DNA of 5,724 bases. It comes from Pseudomonadota bacterium. GTDB taxonomy: Bacteria; Pseudomonadota; Gammaproteobacteria; Xanthomonadales; Xanthomonadaceae. Positions 1 through 5,724 of the stretch are shown piece after piece (within the stretch, counting starts at the first letter, position 1; every line of letters begins with the position of its first letter). The notes below the pieces were generated by a model that was not told the origin of the DNA, did no database searches, and saw only the letters and a list, made by a program, of their open reading frames with translations. Both the position numbers and the translations under genes were made by a program. Location of the stretch: contig JAEWAG010000226.1 in the NCBI GenBank assembly GCA_023391775.1, forward strand, positions 1-5,724. The letters run 5' to 3'.

Positions 1-682
1 GCGCGCGCACCTCGGCCTGCTCCTCGATCACCCCGCCGCGCTCGCGTATGGCCCGCGCCAGCCCGGCCGTATAGCGGTCGGGCCGCAGGTGCGCATCGTC
101 GGGAAAGTGGATCGCCCCCACCACGCCCTCGCGCAGCGCAGGCTCCTGGCGCAGATAGTCCGTACCGTCGATCACCGCCGTGCTGATGCCCAGCTCGTTC
201 AACGGCCCGCACTCGGCCGCGTAGGCCTCGAAATTGCGCGCATCGCGGAACACGTAGTCCAGGCCGCTGGCGGTGAAGCGGCAATCCAGCCCGTAGCGCT
301 CGATCCACCGCGCCAGGCGCAGGCGCGAATCGCGCAGGATCGCCGCCCGTGCACCGGCGCTGGCCAGCCAGTCACGCCGGTTGCAGCGGCGCGCGAACTG
401 GAACAGCCAGCGCCACAGCTCCGGATCCAGCCTCGGCTTTAGGTACAGCGGCGCGGCCGGGCTGAGCATCCAGCGCAGCGCCCGCAGCGGCACGCCCGGC
501 GCTGCCAGCGGCGGCGCGTGGCTGGGCGTGATCGTGCCGCAGTTGCCGTGCGAGGTGGCCCCGCCGATGCGCGCGGCCTCCAGCACGCGCACTCCCCGTC
601 CGGCTTCCAGCAGCGAAAGCGCAGTGGCCAGGCCGATGGCGCCGCCACCGAGGATCAGGACATCGTCTTGGGGAGGATTCAC
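1..682 (-). CDS. FAD-dependent oxidoreductase, D-amino-acid dehydrogenase (DadA) type, N-terminal part
   Basis: The gene is cut by the left edge: 227 codons are present of the roughly 410-430 usual for the family. The enzymes are FAD flavoproteins at the inner membrane that deaminate D-amino acids and pass electrons to the respiratory chain. The protein opens with a Rossmann beta-alpha-beta unit: VLILGGGAIG carries the GxGxxG (G12, G14, G17), and the acidic residue ending strand 2 is E35 in VRVLE, expected to hold the FAD ribose. Next comes SHGNCGTITPSHAPPLAAPG (44-63), which matches the DadA segment with NAG-x-ISPG and AAPGVPLKA. The middle part, with LDYVF, the EPAL motif and GAIHFPDDAHLRPDRY, also fits DadA. 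The GTG at 682 is the first start after an in-frame TGA at 710-712 and lies just before the Rossmann strand; no Shine-Dalgarno is seen. The substrate is uncertain: glycine/sarcosine-oxidase-like relatives share this fold. The gene has the same orientation as the DUF418 gene but lies 369 bases from it, so it is probably transcribed on its own. Confidence 0.85.
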   Translation of the reverse strand, partial: MNPPQDDVLILGGGAIGLATALSLLEAGRGVRVLEAARIGGATSHGNCGTITPSHAPPLAAPGVPLRALRWMLSPAAPLYLKPRLDPELWRWLFQFARRCNRRDWLASAGARAAILRDSRLRLARWIERYGLDCRFTASGLDYVFRDARNFEAYAAECGPLNELGISTAVIDGTDYLRQEPALREGVVGAIHFPDDAHLRPDRYTAGLARAIRERGGVIEEQAEVRA

Positions 683-688
683 CGGGCA

Positions 689-694
689 ATTGTA
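689..694 (-). promoter_or_regulatory. -10 box (TACAAT) for the oxidoreductase, implying a leaderless mRNA
   Basis: On the minus strand TACAAT matches the sigma-70 -10 consensus at five of six bases, including the key TA...T. Six bases (TGCCCG) separate it from the GTG start at 682, so the usual transcription start would fall on the G of the start codon. No Shine-Dalgarno precedes the GTG, which fits leaderless translation. No good -35 hexamer lies 16-18 bases upstream, where GGGCCTG is found, so the promoter would be weak or activator-dependent. Confidence 0.4.
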
Positions 695-741
695 GGCGCG
701 TGCCGCGGGTCAGGCCCGGATCGTTGCCGCGGAAAGCGAAT

Positions 742-757
742 GGGACATCCGCGTCCC
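742..757. repeat. Inverted repeat GGGAC-6-GTCCC
   Basis: Arms GGGAC (742-746) and GTCCC (753-757) are perfect complements around a six-base loop. It lies about 50 bases upstream of the oxidoreductase -10 box, where an operator could sit, but five-base arms in GC-rich DNA can arise by chance. Confidence 0.25.
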
Positions 758-886
758 GCACAAAGCCATAACCCGGACTTGGACGAAGGACATCGCAATC
801 ACGGGCAGCAACGCCAAAGCGCGCAAGGACGTCGCACCCCGGGCATCCGGGACGAGCGGCCCATGGACGTGCCGCAGCCGCGCGTG

Positions 887-915
887 CGGACAGGACGTCC
901 GTCCGAGCGGCGGAC
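887..915. repeat. Alternating CGGAC / GTCCG arms around the palindrome GGACGTCC
   Basis: CGGAC (887-891), GTCCG (901-905) and CGGAC (911-915) could pair in two mutually exclusive ways, with an 9-base loop for the first pair and a 5-base loop for the second. The perfect 8-bp palindrome GGACGTCC (893-900) lies between the first two arms. This arrangement could form alternative hairpins or bind a dimeric protein. There is no independent evidence of function. Confidence 0.3.
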
Positions 916-942
916 CGGATACCCGGGGTGCGGCGGCCCCGT

Positions 943-965
943 CCGGAGCCAGCACCCCGCTCCGG
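943..965. repeat. Inverted repeat CCGGAGC-9-GCTCCGG
   Basis: Perfect seven-base arms (943-949 and 959-965) flank a nine-base spacer, CAGCACCCC. This is the longest perfect stem I found in the gap. No T-run follows on either strand, so it is not an obvious intrinsic terminator. Confidence 0.4.
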
Positions 966-1032
966 CTCCCGCCGTTGCCGTTGCTGTCGCTCGAGCACGC
1001 CGCAGCCCGAAGTCCGGATGCACTGCGCCACC

Positions 1033-1046
1033 CGGACCACGGTCCG
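1033..1046 (-). terminator. Possible hairpin just after the DUF418 stop codon, without a U-tract
   Basis: On the minus strand the perfect inverted repeat CGGACC-GT-GGTCCG starts five bases after the TGA of the DUF418 gene. With a realistic four-base loop the stem has five pairs, all but one of them G-C. The bases that follow (GGTGGCGC) contain no T-run, so this is at best a non-canonical terminator or an mRNA 3'-end stabiliser. Confidence 0.3.
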
Positions 1047-1051
1047 CAGGC

Positions 1052-2320
1052 TCAGACCGCCGCCGGCTCCCGCCGCAGCGGCTGCAGGCGCATGTACGTG
1101 GCCGAACGCCACAGCCACTCCATCGGCCCGAACCGGAAACGGGCCAACCACGCATGGCTGAAGAACACCTGCGCCACGAACAGCGCCAGCGCGAACACCG
1201 CGTGCCAGGCCCGTGGCATCTGCCCGAACCAGCCCAGCCCGTAGCCATAGAACACCAGCGTGCACACCACCGACTGCATCAGGTAGTTGGTCAGCGCCAT
1301 CCGCCCGGCCGGCGCCAGCCATGCGGCCACGCCTGCCCCGGCGCGGCTGCCGAAGAACGCCACCAGCCAGCCCACGTAGCCCAGGCACATCAGGCCGCCG
1401 GCCAGCATCCCCAGCGACTGCGCCAGCGCGATCCCGATATCGAACCGGTCGATCGGGACCACCGGCGAAATCCAGTACGACAGCCCCATCGTGGCCACGC
1501 CGAGCGGCAGCAGTACCCAGCGCAGGAACGCATACAGCCGCGGGAACTGCGCCGGCGTGGTCATCGCCCCGCTGCGCACCAGCGCCCCGCCGATCAGGAA
1601 CATGCCCAGCACCAGCGCACCGATGACCGGCAGGCCCGCCAGGCTGACCTGCACCTCGGCCGCACGCTGCGCCACCGCCTCGCCCCAGCTGCCGTGCCTG
1701 TACACCTCATGCGCGCGCGCCACGAGTTCGCCCAGCTGCGCGTACTCGGCCTCCATCGTCTGGCTGAGGCCGTCGGCCGACTGCGGCGACTGCGCCACCG
1801 CCCAGAACAGCAGCCCGAAGAGCAGGATCATGCCCGGCCCGGCCAGGAAGACGAGTACGCCGGGAATCGCCAGCCAGCGCGGCGGCGCCTGCCGCACCAG
1901 CAGCAGCGGCACCCCCAACAGTGCATAGCTGACCAGGATGTCGCCGGACCACACCAGCAGGCCGTGCGCCAGGCCGATGCACAGCAGCACTGCCATGCGC
2001 CGCAGGAAGGTCCACGCGAACGGCCGTCCCGCCGCGTCGGCGCGGCTGGACATTACCAGGAAGCCCATCCCGAACAGCAGCGAGAACAGGGTGAAGAACT
2101 TGCCCTGCACGAAGAAATAGACCAGCGCGTCGACCGCCCGGTCGATGCCGGACAGCTGCGGGTCCACGCCGGTACCGCTTGCCAGCACCGGCCCGTTGAA
2201 AGCCTCCATGTTCATCAGCAGGATGCCCAGCAGCGCGGTGCCGCGCAGTGCATCGAGCAGCAGGTTGCGCTCGCCCGGGGCGATCGGCTTCAGGTCCAGC
2301 TGGCTCACGGACAGCTCCAT
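1052..2320 (-). CDS. DUF418 (YeiB-like) polytopic inner-membrane protein
   Basis: Complete, 422 residues, close to the usual length of the family. Family landmarks appear in order: RNLLLDALRGTALLGILLMN (18-37), where ERxxxLDxLRGxALxGILLxN opens DUF418 proteins; FVQGKFFTLFSLLFGMGF (70-87); LRRMAVLLCIGLAHG then WSGDILVSYALLG (106-136); and the C-terminal APAGRMALTNYLMQS (336-350) and FGPMEWLWRSATY (397-409). About eight to ten hydrophobic segments can be seen, including 23-39, 76-90, 109-124, 127-142, 152-176, 228-248, 266-285, 298-322 and 373-390. A soluble loop at about 177-225 separates the two halves. No signal peptide is evident beyond the first membrane helix. Relatives are linked to acyltransferase-like membrane proteins, but no function is established. 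ATG at 2320 was chosen because every third codon base is G or C from there on. ATGs at 2347 and 2344 would add nine or eight residues, but those codons include GAT, AAT and GGA, unlike the rest of the gene. No start has a good Shine-Dalgarno. The gene is divergent from dnaE. Confidence 0.88.
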   Translation of the reverse strand: MELSVSQLDLKPIAPGERNLLLDALRGTALLGILLMNMEAFNGPVLASGTGVDPQLSGIDRAVDALVYFFVQGKFFTLFSLLFGMGFLVMSSRADAAGRPFAWTFLRRMAVLLCIGLAHGLLVWSGDILVSYALLGVPLLLVRQAPPRWLAIPGVLVFLAGPGMILLFGLLFWAVAQSPQSADGLSQTMEAEYAQLGELVARAHEVYRHGSWGEAVAQRAAEVQVSLAGLPVIGALVLGMFLIGGALVRSGAMTTPAQFPRLYAFLRWVLLPLGVATMGLSYWISPVVPIDRFDIGIALAQSLGMLAGGLMCLGYVGWLVAFFGSRAGAGVAAWLAPAGRMALTNYLMQSVVCTLVFYGYGLGWFGQMPRAWHAVFALALFVAQVFFSHAWLARFRFGPMEWLWRSATYMRLQPLRREPAAV

Positions 2321-2367
2321 TCCATTGGGATCGAAGGGCGCCATCATCCCCGATCCGGCGCCCCCGC

Positions 2368-2384
2368 GGACCTGCCGGAGGTCC
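2368..2384. repeat. Inverted repeat GGACCT-5-AGGTCC (candidate operator)
   Basis: Perfect six-base arms flank GCCGG, making a 17-bp element with dyad symmetry. It lies 48 bases upstream of the DUF418 start and 81 bases upstream of dnaE. The size suits a dimeric repressor site, or a hairpin in the DUF418 leader. No known consensus is recognised. Confidence 0.35.
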
Positions 2385-2427
2385 CTACGCCCACGCACGG
2401 ACCCCGCAGGCGGCCCAGCGTCAAGCC

Positions 2428-2456
2428 TTGTTGGGCCCCTGCCCCCCCGGTACCCT
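2428..2456 (+). promoter_or_regulatory. dnaE: Weak candidate promoter for dnaE (TTGTTG-17-TACCCT)
   Basis: TTGTTG (2428-2433) and TACCCT (2451-2456) are 17 bases apart, the ideal sigma-70 spacing. Each matches its consensus at only three of six bases, though at the most conserved ones. Transcription would begin near 2463, leaving a leader of about three bases before the dnaE ATG. No Shine-Dalgarno is seen before that ATG, so a leaderless or nearly leaderless message is possible. Confidence 0.25.
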
Positions 2457-2465
2457 GACCGCCGC

Positions 2466-5400
2466 ATGTCCGGCTTCGTCCACCTCCACGTCCACACCGA
2501 GTTTTCGCTAGCGGACTCGACCATCCGCGTGCCCGCGAAACCGGACCAGGCGGATCCGGCCAAGGCCAAGCAGCCCAACCTGCTCAGCCGCGCCGTGGAA
2601 CTGGGCTTCCCGGCCCTGGCGGTGACCGACCTCAACAACCTGTTCGCCCTGATCAAGTTCTACAAGGCGGCCGAGGCGGTGGGCATCAAGCCGGTGGCCG
2701 GTGCCGACCTGGTGGTCGCCAGCGCGCCGGGCGAGACCCCGTGGCGGATGACCGCGCTGGTGCGCGACCACGGCGGCTACCTCAACCTGTCACGGCTGCT
2801 GACCCGGGCCTGGATGGAAGGCCACCGCCTCGAGGGCGGCGTGGCCGTGCGCCCGGAATGGGTGCGCGAGTGCGGCCAGGGCCTGATCCTGCTGGCCGGC
2901 CGCGAGAGCCTGGCCGGACGCCTGGCGGCGGAGAACCGCCATGAACTGGCCCAGCAGCAGCTGGCCGACTGGCAGCGCGACTTCGACGGCAACCTCTGCC
3001 TGGAGCTGACCCGCACCGGGCGCGACGGCGAAGAGGCCTTCAACAGCTTCGCCCTGCACGTGGCCGGCACCCGCGGCCTGCCCGTGGTCGCCTCCAATGA
3101 CGTGCGCTTCCTGGCGCGCTCGGGCTTCGACGCCCACGAGGCGCGCGTGTGCATCGCCTCCGGCCGCGTGCTGGACGATCCCAAGCGCCCGCGCGACTAC
3201 AGCCCCGAGCAGTACCTGAAGTCGGCCGACGAGATGGCCGCACTGTTCGCCGACATTCCCGACGCGATCTCCAACACCGTCGAGCTGGCGCGCCGCTGCA
3301 ACCTCGAGCTGACCCTGGGCAAGTACGCGCTGCCGGACTACCCGGTGCCGGACGACGAGACCCTGGACAGCTGGATCCGCAGCCAGGCCCACGCCGGCCT
3401 GGACGAGCGCCTGGAAAAGAATCCGCTGGCGCCGGGCAAGACCCGCCAGGACTACATCGACCGCCTGGATTTCGAGCTGGACACCATCATCAAGATGGGC
3501 TTCCCCGGCTACTTCCTGATCGTGGCCGACTTCATCCAGTGGGGTAAGAACCAGGGCATCCCGATCGGCCCGGGACGCGGCTCCGGTGCCGGCTCGCTGG
3601 CGGCCTGGGCGCTGAAGATCACCGACCTGGACCCGCTGCCGTACAACCTGCTGTTCGAGCGGTTCCTCAACCCCGAACGCGTGTCGATGCCCGACTTCGA
3701 CATCGACTTCTGCATGGACCGGCGCGACGAGGTCATCGACTACGTCGCCCGCAAGTACGGGCGCGAGCGGGTCAGCCAGATCATCACCTACGGCACCATG
3801 GCCGCCAAGGCCGTGGTGCGCGACGCCGGCCGCGTGCTGGGCTTCCCCTACGGCTTCGTCGATGGCGTGGCCAAGCTGATCCCGAACATCCTGGGCATCT
3901 CGCTCAAGGATGCGATGGGCGAAGGCAAGGACAGCGAGATGGCCTCGGCCGAGCTGATCCAGCGCTACGGCAGCGAGGAGGATGTCCGCGACCTGATCAA
4001 CCTGGCGCGCCAGCTCGAGGACCTGACCCGCAACGCCGGCAAGCACGCCGGCGGCGTGGTGATCGCGCCGGCGCCGCTGCACACCTTCTGCCCGCTGTTC
4101 GCCGAACACGACCACGAAGGCCTGGGCAAGAACCCCGTCACCCAGTTCGACAAGAACGACGTCGAGGAAGTGGGCCTGGTGAAGTTCGACTTCCTGGGCC
4201 TGCGCACGCTGACGATCATCGACTGGGCGGTGAAGGCGATCAACCGCCGCCACGAGCGCGCCGGCATCCCGCCGCTGGACATCGCCACGCTGCCGCTGGA
4301 CGACGCGCCGACCTACAAGGACATCTTCGCCAACGGCAACACCGGCGCGGTGTTCCAGTTCGAATCCTCGGGCATGCGCCGCCTGCTGAAGGACGCGCGT
4401 CCGGACCGCTTCGAGGACCTGATCGCGCTGGTGTCGCTGTACCGCCCGGGCCCGATGGACCTGATCCCGGACTTCATCGAGCGCAAGCACGGCCGCGCCG
4501 AGGTGAAGTACCCGCATCCGCTGCTGGAGCCGGTGCTGGCGCCGACCTATGGCGTGGTGGTGTACCAGGAACAGGTGATGCAGACCGCGCAGATCCTGGG
4601 CGGCTATTCGCTGGGCGGCGCCGACCTGCTGCGCCGCGCGATGGGCAAGAAGAAGGTCGAGGAGATGGCGCGCGAACGCGCCAAGTTCGAGGCCGGCGCG
4701 CAGCAGACGCACGGCATCGAGCCGAAGGTGTCCGGGCCGATCTTCGACCTGCTGGAAAAGTTCGCCGGCTACGGCTTCAACAAGTCGCACGCCGCCGCCT
4801 ATGCGCTGGTGTCGTACCAGACCGCATGGCTCAAGGCGCACCATCCGGCCGAGTTCATGGCCGCGGTGCTGTCGAGCGACATGGACAGCACCGACAAGGT
4901 CGTGGGCTTCCTCGCCGAGGCGCGCGCGCTCGGGCTGGAGGTGCTGCCGCCGGACGTGAACCACTCGACCTACATGTTCGAGGCGATCGACCCGCGCACG
5001 CTGCGCTACGGCCTGGGCGCGGTGAAGGGCGTCGGCCAGGGCGCCTGCGAGGCGATTGCCGAGGAGCGCGCACGCGGCGGCGCCTACGTCGATCTGCTGG
5101 ATTTCTGCCGGCGCAACGAATCGGCGCGCCTCAACCGGCGCACGCTCGAAGCCCTTGTGAATGCGGGCGCGCTCGACGCGCTCGGCTGCAACCGCGCCTC
5201 GCTGATGCTGCAGCTGCCCGAGGTGCTGAAGGCCACCGACCAGCTCGCGCGCGAGCGCGAGGCCGGGCAGGCCTCGCTGTTCGGCGGCTTCGCGGAGCCT
5301 GCGGCGGCCGCGGCGCAGATCACCCTGCCGGAAGTGCCGGAATGGCCGCTGGCGCAGAAGCTGGCAGGCGAGCGCGACACGCTCGGGCATTACCTGAGCG

Positions 5401-5724
5401 GCCACCCGCTCGATCCCTACCGCAGCGAGCTCAAGGCGCTGGTCGGCACCGACCTCGGCCAGCTGGATGCGCTGTGGGAATCGGGCAGCTCCGCGCGCAA
5501 GGGCGGCAACGGCAATGGCGAAGGCGGCCGTGGCGGCTGGCGCCAGGAGGTCACCGCGATCGTCGCCGGCCAGGTCACCGGCATCCGCAAGCGCGGCGAG
5601 AGCCAGGCCTTCGGGGTGCTGGAGGACGGCCGCGGACGCCTCGAGTGCGCCTTCTTCTCCGAGGCCTGGATGGAGCATGCGCCGCTGCTGCCCACGGGCC
5701 GCATCGTGATCGTCGAGGGCGGCC
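2466..5724 (+). CDS. dnaE: DNA polymerase III alpha subunit (replicative, DnaE1 type), 3' end cut by window
   Basis: This is the catalytic subunit of the replicative polymerase, which works with the DnaQ exonuclease and the beta clamp. 1086 codons are present; relatives have about 1160-1195 residues. The ATG at 2466 directly precedes the family N-terminus FVHLHVHTEFSL. An N-terminal PHP domain (about 4-280) is followed by the polymerase core. The loop GPGRGSGAGS is at 368-377. Palm aspartates D412 and D414 lie in PDFDIDF and the third, D575, in VKFDFLGL, matching E. coli D401, D403 and D555. In the fingers, YRPGPMDLIP (659-668), LLRRAMGKKK (721-730) and GYGFNKSHAAAYA (768-780) are intact. The internal beta-clamp motif QASLF is at 935-939, where E. 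coli has QADMF. A Gly-rich linker (1007-1024) precedes the OB-fold (from about 1029), which the right edge interrupts. The clamp motif and the RRAMGKKK sequence argue against the error-prone DnaE2/ImuC paralogue. The reading frame is unbroken. The PHP site lacks several usual metal ligands. Confidence 0.97.
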   Translation, partial: MSGFVHLHVHTEFSLADSTIRVPAKPDQADPAKAKQPNLLSRAVELGFPALAVTDLNNLFALIKFYKAAEAVGIKPVAGADLVVASAPGETPWRMTALVRDHGGYLNLSRLLTRAWMEGHRLEGGVAVRPEWVRECGQGLILLAGRESLAGRLAAENRHELAQQQLADWQRDFDGNLCLELTRTGRDGEEAFNSFALHVAGTRGLPVVASNDVRFLARSGFDAHEARVCIASGRVLDDPKRPRDYSPEQYLKSADEMAALFADIPDAISNTVELARRCNLELTLGKYALPDYPVPDDETLDSWIRSQAHAGLDERLEKNPLAPGKTRQDYIDRLDFELDTIIKMGFPGYFLIVADFIQWGKNQGIPIGPGRGSGAGSLAAWALKITDLDPLPYNLLFERFLNPERVSMPDFDIDFCMDRRDEVIDYVARKYGRERVSQIITYGTMAAKAVVRDAGRVLGFPYGFVDGVAKLIPNILGISLKDAMGEGKDSEMASAELIQRYGSEEDVRDLINLARQLEDLTRNAGKHAGGVVIAPAPLHTFCPLFAEHDHEGLGKNPVTQFDKNDVEEVGLVKFDFLGLRTLTIIDWAVKAINRRHERAGIPPLDIATLPLDDAPTYKDIFANGNTGAVFQFESSGMRRLLKDARPDRFEDLIALVSLYRPGPMDLIPDFIERKHGRAEVKYPHPLLEPVLAPTYGVVVYQEQVMQTAQILGGYSLGGADLLRRAMGKKKVEEMARERAKFEAGAQQTHGIEPKVSGPIFDLLEKFAGYGFNKSHAAAYALVSYQTAWLKAHHPAEFMAAVLSSDMDSTDKVVGFLAEARALGLEVLPPDVNHSTYMFEAIDPRTLRYGLGAVKGVGQGACEAIAEERARGGAYVDLLDFCRRNESARLNRRTLEALVNAGALDALGCNRASLMLQLPEVLKATDQLAREREAGQASLFGGFAEPAAAAAQITLPEVPEWPLAQKLAGERDTLGHYLSGHPLDPYRSELKALVGTDLGQLDALWESGSSARKGGNGNGEGGRGGWRQEVTAIVAGQVTGIRKRGESQAFGVLEDGRGRLECAFFSEAWMEHAPLLPTGRIVIVEGG

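Larger units (their letters stand above)
683..1051. other. 369-base intergenic region without a convincing gene
   Basis: This lies between the 3' end of the DUF418 gene and the start of the oxidoreductase. Open frames cross it on both strands, but all are rich in Arg, Pro, Ala and Gly, show no domain, and extend from shadows of the flanking genes. What can be seen is a cluster of TCCGG/CCGGA words (starting at 716, 773, 846, 915, 942/943, 961, 1013 and 1032), most within RTCCGG or CCGGAY, plus several short inverted repeats. The last part holds the oxidoreductase -10 box. I see no tRNA, insertion-sequence end or riboswitch. Confidence 0.6.
2321..2465. promoter_or_regulatory. Divergent intergenic region between the DUF418 gene and dnaE
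   Basis: These 145 bases must hold the start signals for both genes unless transcription enters from elsewhere. For the DUF418 direction a TTGACG hexamer (2419-2424, minus strand) resembles a -35 box, but no acceptable -10 lies 16-18 bases downstream. For dnaE see the separate promoter entry. The region also holds a perfect inverted repeat at 2368-2384. Confidence 0.5.

Noticed and set aside
710..955. An 81-codon minus-strand frame that could be a small gene upstream of the oxidoreductase.
   Set aside because: No Shine-Dalgarno, no plausible secondary-structure pattern and mixed third-position bases. It lies wholly in a region that looks non-coding, and I could not support it.
372..1388. A 338-codon minus-strand frame covering the 369-base gap.
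   Set aside because: It overlaps the ends of both real minus-strand genes in another frame and reads as Ala/Arg/Gly/Pro-rich sequence with no domain. The open frame follows from high G+C content.
2419..2424. TTGACG on the minus strand as the -35 box of a DUF418 promoter.
   Set aside because: The hexamers at spacings of 16-18 bases (GTCCGT, TCCGTG, CCGTGC) do not resemble a -10 box, so I did not call a promoter.
518..2458. A 646-codon open frame on the plus strand across the gap and the DUF418 gene.
   Set aside because: The composition is dominated by Arg, His, Pro and Gln with no recognisable motif. It is the antisense shadow of a membrane protein gene with clear DUF418 landmarks.
2321..2656. 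An upstream in-frame start for the DUF418 gene at 2656, giving a 534-residue protein.
   Set aside because: It would overlap dnaE by about 190 bases on the opposite strand, and the added residues are unlike any DUF418 N-terminus. The family motif begins close after the ATG at 2320.
2790..5678. A 962-codon open frame on the minus strand, antisense to dnaE.
   Set aside because: Its product is a run of Ala, Val, Leu, Gln, His and Arg with no domain, as expected when a GC-rich gene is read on the opposite strand with codons in register. The plus-strand DnaE reading is certain.
2466..5724. Error-prone polymerase DnaE2/ImuC rather than the replicative DnaE.
   Set aside because: The N-terminus HLHVHTEFSLADS, the fingers motif RRAMGKKK, the internal clamp motif QASLF and the overall length fit the replicative alpha subunit. 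No imuA/imuB genes lie upstream.
1..5724. Mobile elements, CRISPR, tRNA genes, toxin-antitoxin or defence genes.
   Set aside because: I looked for long direct or terminal repeats, integrase or transposase motifs, regularly spaced repeats and tRNA-like cloverleaf sequences, and found none.

Overview
The window looks like chromosomal DNA from a GC-rich gammaproteobacterium, most likely of the Xanthomonadaceae (Lysobacter, Luteimonas or Pseudoxanthomonas type). This rests on the strong G/C bias at third codon positions and on the replicative polymerase. Its N-terminus (HLHVHTEFSLADSTIR) and the fingers region after the RPGPMDLIP motif resemble the Xanthomonas form of DnaE more than the E. coli form. 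The genus is inferred from remembered family sequences, not from a search.

There are three protein genes. Bases 1-682 (minus strand) hold the N-terminal 227 residues of an FAD-dependent oxidoreductase of the D-amino-acid dehydrogenase (DadA) type; its C-terminal half lies beyond the left edge. Bases 683-1051 are a 369-base gap with no convincing gene. It is rich in the words TCCGG/CCGGA and in short inverted repeats, and ends with a very good -10 box placed so that the oxidoreductase mRNA could begin at its GTG start codon. Bases 1052-2320 (minus strand) encode a complete 422-residue polytopic membrane protein of the DUF418/YeiB family. Bases 2321-2465 form a divergent intergenic region with a 6-bp-arm inverted repeat and weak promoter-like elements. 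From 2466 to the right edge (plus strand) runs dnaE, the alpha subunit of DNA polymerase III. It is intact at its 5' end but lacks roughly its last 75-110 codons because the window ends.

The genes do not form an evident pathway. The oxidoreductase would oxidise a D-amino acid (or imino acid) at the inner membrane, the DUF418 protein is an inner-membrane protein of unknown function, and DnaE copies the chromosome. They look like ordinary chromosomal neighbours. No mobile element, CRISPR array, RNA gene, toxin-antitoxin pair or defence system is visible, and I see no new biological system here. The points worth a second look are the possible leaderless starts, the position of dnaE next to a divergent DUF418 gene, the degenerate PHP site in DnaE, and the repeat-rich 369-base gap.
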